From assembly GCA_946622645.1 (NCBI GenBank), contig CAMOQF010000013.1, positions 1-32,545 on the forward strand: DNA of 32,545 nt, in the 5' to 3' direction. Made by a program: the position numbers and the translations under genes. Under the pieces are notes generated by a model. The model was not told the origin of the DNA, ran no database searches, and worked only from the letters and a program-made list of their open reading frames with translations. Below are positions 27,059-32,545 of this stretch, piece by piece; position 1 is the first letter of the stretch; each line of letters starts with the position of its first letter. Origin of the DNA: an uncultured Blautia sp. (GTDB taxonomy: Bacteria; Bacillota; Clostridia; Lachnospirales; Lachnospiraceae).

Positions 27059-27756
27059 TACTTTTTAGCCTCAAACTTGTAACCGATCCCCCAGACAGTC
27101 GAGAGACGCCAGGCGGGACGGTCTTTGATTTTTTCGCGGAGACGCTTGATATGTACGTCCACGGTACGCGTGTCTCCGATATATTCGTATCCCCAGATAT
27201 GGTCCAGAAGCTGCTCGCGGGTGAATACCTGGTTGGGAGAAGAAGCCAGGAAATATAACAGCTCCAGCTCCTTCGGCGGCATGTCTACCTGCTGACCCAT
27301 GTATGTGACAGAATAATTGGACAGATTGATCTCCAGGTCCGGGTAGGAAACCACCTTCTCCTCGGGGAGAGCTGTTGACCGGACGGCTTTGGATCTTCTC
27401 AGAAGAGCATGCACCCTGGCCACCAGTTCCTTGGTGTCAAAAGGTTTTGCTACATAATCATCGGCGCCGAGTTCCAGGCCGAGGACCTTGTCAAATGTCT
27501 CTGACTTGGCCGACAGCATGATGATCGGTATGTCGGATATGTTCCGGATCTCCCGGCAGATCTGGTAGCCGTCTTTGCCGGGAAGCATTACATCCAGAAT
27601 GATCAGGTCGGGCGAGAAAGTGCCGATCTCCCGCATTACCTTGTCTCCTTCGTTTACAATTCTCGTTTCAAAACATTCTTTGGTCAGATAAAGAGAGATC
27701 AGTTCGGCGATATCGTTGTCATCGTCCACGATCAAAATCTTTTGTCTGAGCGCCAT
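27058..27756 (-). CDS. OmpR/PhoB-family response regulator
   Basis: 232 residues. The receiver domain (6-118) has acidic residues Asp11-Asp13 (LIVDDDND), phospho-acceptor Asp55 in LIILDVMLPGKDG, and Lys in DDYVAKPFDTKEL. The C-terminal winged helix (about 135-229) has the OmpR pattern PPKELELLYFLASSPNQVFT, EQLLDHIWGYEYIGDTRTVD and VHIKRLREKI. It is a transcription factor activated by the cognate kinase encoded next. It starts 22 bases after mutS2, with a weak AAGTGAGAG ribosome binding site. Its regulon cannot be inferred from this window. Confidence 0.96.
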   Translation of the reverse strand: MALRQKILIVDDDNDIAELISLYLTKECFETRIVNEGDKVMREIGTFSPDLIILDVMLPGKDGYQICREIRNISDIPIIMLSAKSETFDKVLGLELGADDYVAKPFDTKELVARVHALLRRSKAVRSTALPEEKVVSYPDLEINLSNYSVTYMGQQVDMPPKELELLYFLASSPNQVFTREQLLDHIWGYEYIGDTRTVDVHIKRLREKIKDRPAWRLSTVWGIGYKFEAKK

Positions 27757-27778
27757 ACTCTCACTTCCCTTTTGAGAT

Positions 27779-30160
27779 TTATGATTTAAAGGTGACGATC
27801 GTCACGCCGGAGTCACCTTCGCCGAATTCCCCCAGACGGAAAGAATCGACATGCTTCTGCCGTTTCAGATACTGGTGTACGCCCTGACGAAGGGCACCGG
27901 TACCTTTTCCATGTACTACGCGGACGCTCTTCATATGTGCCAGATATGCGTCGTCCAGATATTTGTCGAGAGATGCGATCGCTTCGTCCACGGTTTTGCC
28001 GATGAGATTGATCTCCTGTGAGACCGAAGCGGATTTGGACATGCGGAGCTTTCCCTGACCGGTGGGCTTCAGGCCGGGACCGGTGATGTCGGCTTCATCC
28101 ACAAGCTCCAGATCGGATATGTGAACCTTGGAGCGGATGATGCCCATCTGTACGAACAGAAAGCCTTTTGCGTCCGGTTTGGTTGAAACAGTGCCGTTCA
28201 GATTCATGCTGAGCACATGGACGGCTTCGCCGAGCTTCAGATCCTCCGGTTTTAACTCTTTTGACTGCTTTTTGGGTTTCAGATCCTGAAGCGAGCTGCC
28301 CTGCGCGTTCTTCATCCGTTCACGCAGCCTGGTCCGCTCTCTTTCCATTGCGGCAGTATCCACATGATCCTTCTGGAATTTGTGGAAGAGCTTCATGGTC
28401 TGATCGGCATACTCTTTGGTTTCCTGGAGCATCTGCCGGGCCTGCTCGTTGGCCTCCCGGAGGATACGGTCCCGCTGATTCTCCAGCTTTTCTTTGTGAC
28501 GGGAGACTTCTTTGTTTTTGGCCTCCAGTTCAGCCTTCAAAGTTTCGATCTGCTGTTTTTCATTCTCCATGCGGATCCGGTTCTGTTCCAGACTTGTCAG
28601 TACATCTTCGAATGACTCGTCTTTTTCACTGATCTGTTCTTTGGCCCGCTCTATAATGGAATCCGGAAGACCAAGCCTTTTTGAGATGGCAAAGGCGTTG
28701 CTCTTGCCGGGAACGCCGATCAGAAGCCGATAGGTGGGGCGAAGCGTCTCCACATCGAATTCACAGCTGGCGTTTTCCACCCCGGGAGTGGAGAGAGCGT
28801 AGACCTTCAGCTCGCTGTAATGCGTCGTTGCCATGGTCCGGATGCCTTTTTCATGGAGCGATGAAAGGATCGAGATGGCAAGGGCGGCGCCTTCCGTCGG
28901 ATCCGTCCCTGCGCCCAGTTCATCAAAAAGCACCAGAGAGCGGCTGTCGGCTTTCTCGATGAAGGAGACCACATTTGTCATGTGGGAAGAAAACGTACTC
29001 AAGGACTGTTCGATGCTCTGTTCATCGCCGATATCGGCATAGATCTCTTCAAAGACAGCGATCTCACTCTGGTCAGCAGCAGGAATATGGAGGCCCGAAA
29101 GCCCCATCATGCTCAGAAGCCCGACTGTTTTTAAGGAGACAGTCTTGCCGCCGGTATTGGGTCCTGTCACGACCAGAAGGTCAAATTCATCTCCAAGCCA
29201 CAGATCGATGGGGACGACTTTTCCCTTGGAAATCAGGGGATGCCGCGCTTTCCGGAGACGGATATAGCCTCTGTCGTTCAGGACCGGCATGGAAGCGTTC
29301 ATATCCATGGCGAGAGAAGCTCTTGCAAAGATAAAATCCAGTTCGGACAGCACCTCCAGATCCATGCGGATCTCAGGGATGTGGCCGGCAGCCGATTCGC
29401 TCAGCTCCGCAAGGATCTTCTCGATCTCTTTTTGTTCCTTCAGCTCCAGCTCCTTATATTCGTTGTTCAGCCGGATCACGACCATAGGCTCGATAAACAG
29501 CGTGGAGCCTGTGGAAGACTGGTCGTGGATCATGCCAGGGACCTGGTTTTTATGCTCGGCCTTCACAGGCAGACAGTAACGGCCGTCCCGCATGGTGACC
29601 ACGGAGTCCTGCAGATAGGATTTTGCGCCCGAACTGACCAGCTGCGTCAGCTGCTGATGGATCTTGTCGTTGATCGCCTTCATGCTGCGGCGGACCGAAC
29701 GAAGGGCAGGGGACGCGTCGTCGCTGACTTCATCCTCGGAGAGGATACAGCGCCGGATCTCTGTGCTGAGCAGTGTCAGCGGTTCCAGGGAGTCAAAAAA
29801 GGCATCCAGCGAATCGGCCGGGGTATCGCTCCGGTCTCTGCGTGCATAGGCCTTTGCGCGGTTTGCATTTTCGAGAAGAGAGGCTGTCTGCAGAAGCTCC
29901 GGAATACTCAAGGTGCTGCCGATCTCCAGACGTTTCAGTCCGGCCCGGATATCCTTTGCGCCGCCGAAGGAAATATTACCTTTCTGGAAGAGTCTGGTCA
30001 GCGCATCGGCTGTCTGGGTCTGCAGCATACGGATTCGCTCGATCTCCGTCAGAGGAGAAAGCTTCCGGCACATATCCTTTCCGAGAGGAGAGGAGGCTTT
30101 TTCGGTCAGGGAATCGACGATCTTATTATATTCAAGGATCTTAAAGGCTTTTTCGTTCAT
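27779..30160 (-). CDS. mutS2: MutS2 (RqcU) ATPase with Smr domain
   Basis: MutS-like ATPase. In Bacillus it acts at stalled or collided ribosomes (RqcU); in other species it suppresses recombination. It is not a mismatch repair enzyme. 793 residues, standard. N-terminal core and clamp (1-310), ATPase with Walker A GPNTGGKT and Lys339, LVLFDELGAGTDPTEGAAL, then a long coiled-coil of about 510-640 (ENEKQQIETLKAELEAKN...). A KOW-like segment follows, and the C-terminal Smr domain begins at INLIGKTVDEAIASLDKYLD with the HGKGTGALR endonuclease motif. ATG at 30160 follows AAAGGAATAAA and starts MNEKAFKILEYNKI as in homologues; an upstream ATG at 30202 is less likely. It is the first gene of a reverse-strand unit with the two-component pair. 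Confidence 0.96.
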   Translation of the reverse strand: MNEKAFKILEYNKIVDSLTEKASSPLGKDMCRKLSPLTEIERIRMLQTQTADALTRLFQKGNISFGGAKDIRAGLKRLEIGSTLSIPELLQTASLLENANRAKAYARRDRSDTPADSLDAFFDSLEPLTLLSTEIRRCILSEDEVSDDASPALRSVRRSMKAINDKIHQQLTQLVSSGAKSYLQDSVVTMRDGRYCLPVKAEHKNQVPGMIHDQSSTGSTLFIEPMVVIRLNNEYKELELKEQKEIEKILAELSESAAGHIPEIRMDLEVLSELDFIFARASLAMDMNASMPVLNDRGYIRLRKARHPLISKGKVVPIDLWLGDEFDLLVVTGPNTGGKTVSLKTVGLLSMMGLSGLHIPAADQSEIAVFEEIYADIGDEQSIEQSLSTFSSHMTNVVSFIEKADSRSLVLFDELGAGTDPTEGAALAISILSSLHEKGIRTMATTHYSELKVYALSTPGVENASCEFDVETLRPTYRLLIGVPGKSNAFAISKRLGLPDSIIERAKEQISEKDESFEDVLTSLEQNRIRMENEKQQIETLKAELEAKNKEVSRHKEKLENQRDRILREANEQARQMLQETKEYADQTMKLFHKFQKDHVDTAAMERERTRLRERMKNAQGSSLQDLKPKKQSKELKPEDLKLGEAVHVLSMNLNGTVSTKPDAKGFLFVQMGIIRSKVHISDLELVDEADITGPGLKPTGQGKLRMSKSASVSQEINLIGKTVDEAIASLDKYLDDAYLAHMKSVRVVHGKGTGALRQGVHQYLKRQKHVDSFRLGEFGEGDSGVTIVTFKS

Positions 30161-30243
30161 TTTATTCCTTTGATCTTCTAAGAAAAACGGTTGATGGATC
30201 ACACCTACATTTTACATGATTTTCCGTGCAAAAGAAAGAATAA

Positions 30244-30275
30244 ATTGCAGCTGCGCAATCATTGAAACGTTCAAT
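30244..30275. promoter_or_regulatory. Two adjacent dyads between mutS2 and yhaM
   Basis: ATTGC-6-GCAAT (30244-30259) is followed after one base by ATTGAA-ACG-TTCAAT (30261-30275), both perfect inverted repeats in the divergent promoter region. They start with the same ATTG half. They may be operators for either gene; no binding protein can be named. Confidence 0.4.
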
Positions 30276-30286
30276 CAAATTCAAGG

Positions 30287-30316
30287 TTGTTCTGGGAACG
30301 GAGAGTATGGTATTCT
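30287..30316 (+). promoter_or_regulatory. Candidate promoter of yhaM
   Basis: TTGTTC (30287-30292), 18-base spacer, TATTCT (30311-30316). TTCTAT-GTG-ATAGAA (30313-30327), another perfect dyad, covers the -10 and probable start site. Confidence 0.45.
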
Positions 30317-30356
30317 ATGTGATAGAAAGAAAAAAGACGCTTAGAAAGGAAACTTT

Positions 30357-31304
30357 ATGAGATATCTGAACGATCTCCGCGAAGGAGACAGGATCAACGG
30401 TATTTATCTTTGCAAGCAGAAGACTTCCGCCATGACCAAAAACGGAAAGCCTTATGAAAATGTGACGCTGCAGGACAAAACCATGAGTCTGGACGGCAAG
30501 ATCTGGGATCCCAATTCCAACGGGATCGATGAATTTGACGCGCTGGATTACATTGATATCAACGGCGAGGTGACCAGCTTTGCCGGAACGCTGCAGATCA
30601 ATATAAGAAGAGCCCGAAAAGCACAGCCGGGAGAATATGATCCGGCCGATTACCTGCCGGTCAGCGAGAACAGTACCGAGACCATGCTCGGCTTTCTGAG
30701 GGAGGAAATCTCCACGATCCGGAATCCTTACCTGCAGAAGCTCCTGAGTGCCTTTTTTACAGAGGATGCCGGTTTTATAAAAAGCTTCTCGGAACATTCC
30801 GCCGCCAAGAGCGTTCATCACAGCTTTATAGGAGGACTTCTTGAACATACCTCCTCCGTCACCAGACTCTGCGAATATCTGGCCGGTGCCTACCCCGTTC
30901 TGAACCGCGATCTGCTGATCACAGCGGCGATGCTGCATGATATCGGCAAGGTGAAGGAGCTTTCCTCCTTCCCGCTGAACGATTATACGGACAGCGGGCA
31001 GCTTCTTGGACACATCGTGATCGGCGCGCAGATGGTTCATGACAAGATCCGGACGATCGAAGGATTCCCGGAAACGTTAGAAAACATCCTGATTCACTGT
31101 ATCTTGTCTCACCACGGTGAGCTTGAGTTCGGTTCCCCCAAAAAACCGGCTCTCGCGGAAGCATTTGCCCTTAATCTGGCGGACAATACGGATGCAAAGA
31201 TGGAAACCATCACGGAGATCATGGCGGCGGATAAGAGCAAAAAAGACTGGATCGGCTTTAACAGACTGTTTGAATCCAATCTACGAAAGACGGGTGACAT
31301 TTGA
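30357..31304 (+). CDS. yhaM: 3'-5' exoribonuclease YhaM
   Basis: Trims single-stranded RNA 3' ends in Firmicutes. 315 residues, the normal length. The N-terminal OB-fold (1-95) runs from LNDLREGDRINGIYLC to ALDYIDINGEVTSFAGTLQ. The HD metal-binding domain has HHSFIGGLLEHTSSV and LHDIGKVKEL with His194-Asp195, plus ILSHHGELEFGSPKKP. ATG at 30357 follows TTAGAAAGGAAAC. It is followed 3 bases later by the rRNA methyltransferase gene and is divergent from mutS2. Confidence 0.95.
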   Translation: MRYLNDLREGDRINGIYLCKQKTSAMTKNGKPYENVTLQDKTMSLDGKIWDPNSNGIDEFDALDYIDINGEVTSFAGTLQINIRRARKAQPGEYDPADYLPVSENSTETMLGFLREEISTIRNPYLQKLLSAFFTEDAGFIKSFSEHSAAKSVHHSFIGGLLEHTSSVTRLCEYLAGAYPVLNRDLLITAAMLHDIGKVKELSSFPLNDYTDSGQLLGHIVIGAQMVHDKIRTIEGFPETLENILIHCILSHHGELEFGSPKKPALAEAFALNLADNTDAKMETITEIMAADKSKKDWIGFNRLFESNLRKTGDI

Positions 31305-31307
31305 GAT

Positions 31308-32545
31308 ATGCCGTTAAAGAAAAATGACCTGATACAGCTCAAGATCACGGATATCGGGACTGAAGGGCAGGGAATCGGGAGGTTTGAAGACCAGATCTTT
31401 TTTGTAAAGGATACGGTTATCGGAGATGAAGTGACCGCTTCGGTCATGAAGCTGAAAAAGAATTACGGCTATGCCAGGCTTCAGAAGGTCCTGAAGCCGT
31501 CTTCTGACAGAGTGGAAGAGATCTGTCCCTCGGCAAAGGCATGCGGAGGGTGTCAGCTGCAGGCAATGTCTTATGAAAAGCAGCTTGCATACAAAACCGC
31601 TAAAGTGGAAAATAACCTTCGAAGGATCGGAGGCTTTTCCGAGATCCCGATGGAACCGATCCTCGGAATGGAGGATCCTTTTCATTACCGCAACAAAGCA
31701 CAGGTGCCTGTCGGCATAGATAAGACCGGGAAACTGACTGCCGGCTTTTATGCCGGCCGGACTCATTCCATTATCGGAAATCTGGACTGTGCGCTCAGTG
31801 CCCCGGAAAACAAGATGATCCTGGAGAGAGTTCTTTCATACATGGAAAAATACCATGTAGAGCCATATGACGAAGAAACCGGAAAAGGGCTGATTCGCCA
31901 TGTATTGACGAGGTACGGCTTTCATACCGGACAATGGATGGTCTGCCTGATAGCAGCCGGGGAGAGCCTTCCCCGGCAGGAGAAACTGATAGAGAGTCTT
32001 TTGCATGTACCGGGCATGACAAGCATCTGCCTTAATATTAACTGTGAGAGAACAAACGTCATCCTCGGTAATATGACGACGACTCTGTACGGTAAACCGT
32101 ACATTGAAGACAGGATAGGACCGCTTACCTACAGGATCTCTCCGAGATCCTTTTTTCAGGTGAATCCCCGCCAGACCGAAAGACTGTATCAGAAAGCACT
32201 GGATTACGCCGGCCTTACCGGAAACGAGACGGTCTGGGATCTCTACTGCGGGACCGGAACCATTTCTCTCTTCCTTGCGCAGAAGACAAAGACTGTAAAA
32301 GGCGTGGAGATCATCCCGGAGGCTGTGGAAAATGCAAGAGAGAATGCCGAACTGAACGGAATCACAAACGCAGAGTTTTTTGTGGGCAAAGCAGAGGAGG
32401 TTTTTGCGGACGAATACCGAAGGACCGGTGAAAGAGCGGATGTGATCGTTGTGGATCCGCCAAGGAAAGGGTGCGACCAGACTCTCCTGGATACCATTAT
32501 GGCTATGAATCCGGAAAGGATCGTTTATGTAAGCTGCGACAGCGC
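31308..32545 (+). CDS. rlmD: 23S rRNA (uracil-5-)-methyltransferase, RlmD/RlmCD type (partial at C-terminus)
   Basis: SAM-dependent enzyme that makes 5-methyluridine in 23S rRNA. In Bacilli one protein (RlmCD) methylates both U747 and U1939; which applies here cannot be told. The first 412 codons are present. An N-terminal TRAM domain (LKITDIGTEGQGIGRFED) precedes [4Fe-4S] cysteines Cys73, Cys79, Cys82 and Cys161 (CPSAKACGGCQLQ...LDCAL). The methyltransferase core has SPRSFFQVNPRQTERLY, VWDLYCGTGTISLFLA, GVEIIPEAVENARENA and VVDPPRKGC. The window ends just after the catalytic Cys410 in VYVSCDSA. It lies 3 bases after yhaM and is probably co-transcribed with it. Confidence 0.93.
   Translation, partial: MPLKKNDLIQLKITDIGTEGQGIGRFEDQIFFVKDTVIGDEVTASVMKLKKNYGYARLQKVLKPSSDRVEEICPSAKACGGCQLQAMSYEKQLAYKTAKVENNLRRIGGFSEIPMEPILGMEDPFHYRNKAQVPVGIDKTGKLTAGFYAGRTHSIIGNLDCALSAPENKMILERVLSYMEKYHVEPYDEETGKGLIRHVLTRYGFHTGQWMVCLIAAGESLPRQEKLIESLLHVPGMTSICLNINCERTNVILGNMTTTLYGKPYIEDRIGPLTYRISPRSFFQVNPRQTERLYQKALDYAGLTGNETVWDLYCGTGTISLFLAQKTKTVKGVEIIPEAVENARENAELNGITNAEFFVGKAEEVFADEYRRTGERADVIVVDPPRKGCDQTLLDTIMAMNPERIVYVSCDS

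Overview
The window reads as chromosomal DNA from a low-to-mid G+C Gram-positive bacterium of the Clostridia, most likely Lachnospiraceae or a close relative. The reasons are a PolC-type replicase, a CodY regulator, a CIRCE-controlled groESL operon, MutS2, YhaM, AGGAGG-type ribosome binding sites, many TTGACA/TATAAT-type promoters, and a clostridial layout of purine genes (AICAR formyltransferase split from a PurO-type IMP cyclohydrolase). This assignment is inference from gene content. I see no insertion sequence, prophage, CRISPR array or integration site, and no gene-free stretch longer than 300 bases.

Layout. 1-1011 (-): ilvE, cut by the window edge. 1246-3662 (+): an xpaC-telA pair. 3729-9235 (+): ispG overlapping polC. 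9320-10735 (+): a PurF-like protein with its own promoter whose glutaminase domain has lost its catalytic residues. 10822-11037 (-): a small XRE-type regulator whose promoter overlaps that of the divergent comM-dprA-topA operon (11253-15737, +). 15825-16607 (+): codY with its own promoter and terminator. 16716-18824 (+): groES-groEL with phased A-tracts, a promoter, CIRCE and a terminator. 18908-19411 (+): an unknown two-helix membrane protein. 19482-22903 (+): guaB, a PurO-type IMP cyclohydrolase and a stand-alone AICAR formyltransferase. 22943-23015 (-): tRNA-Gly(GCC), divergent from glyA. 23158-25635 (+): glyA, a 34-residue membrane miniprotein, a protein resembling only the C-terminal half of the AIR synthase/HypE fold, and trmL. 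25646-30160 (-): mutS2 followed by an OmpR-type response regulator and its histidine kinase. 30357-32545 (+): yhaM and an RlmD/RlmCD-type 23S rRNA uridine methyltransferase cut by the window edge.

How the genes fit together. Most are housekeeping genes for replication, topology and repair (polC, topA, dprA, mutS2), RNA metabolism (trmL, yhaM, rlmD-like), protein folding (groESL), isoprenoids (ispG), and purine and one-carbon metabolism. In the purine group the last two steps to IMP, and the step from IMP to XMP, sit in one operon; SHMT (glyA) next door feeds the folate pool used by AICAR formyltransferase. CodY senses branched-chain amino acids and GTP in Firmicutes, and both ilvE and guaB lie nearby, but I see no convincing CodY box at either.

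The most unusual items are the glutaminase-dead PurF-like protein with intact PRPP and Fe-S ligand positions, a perfect 15-bp dyad in the spacer of the codY promoter, helically phased A-tracts upstream of groES, overlapping divergent promoters between the XRE regulator and comM, the glyA-linked membrane miniprotein, and the half-length AIRS/HypE-like protein.
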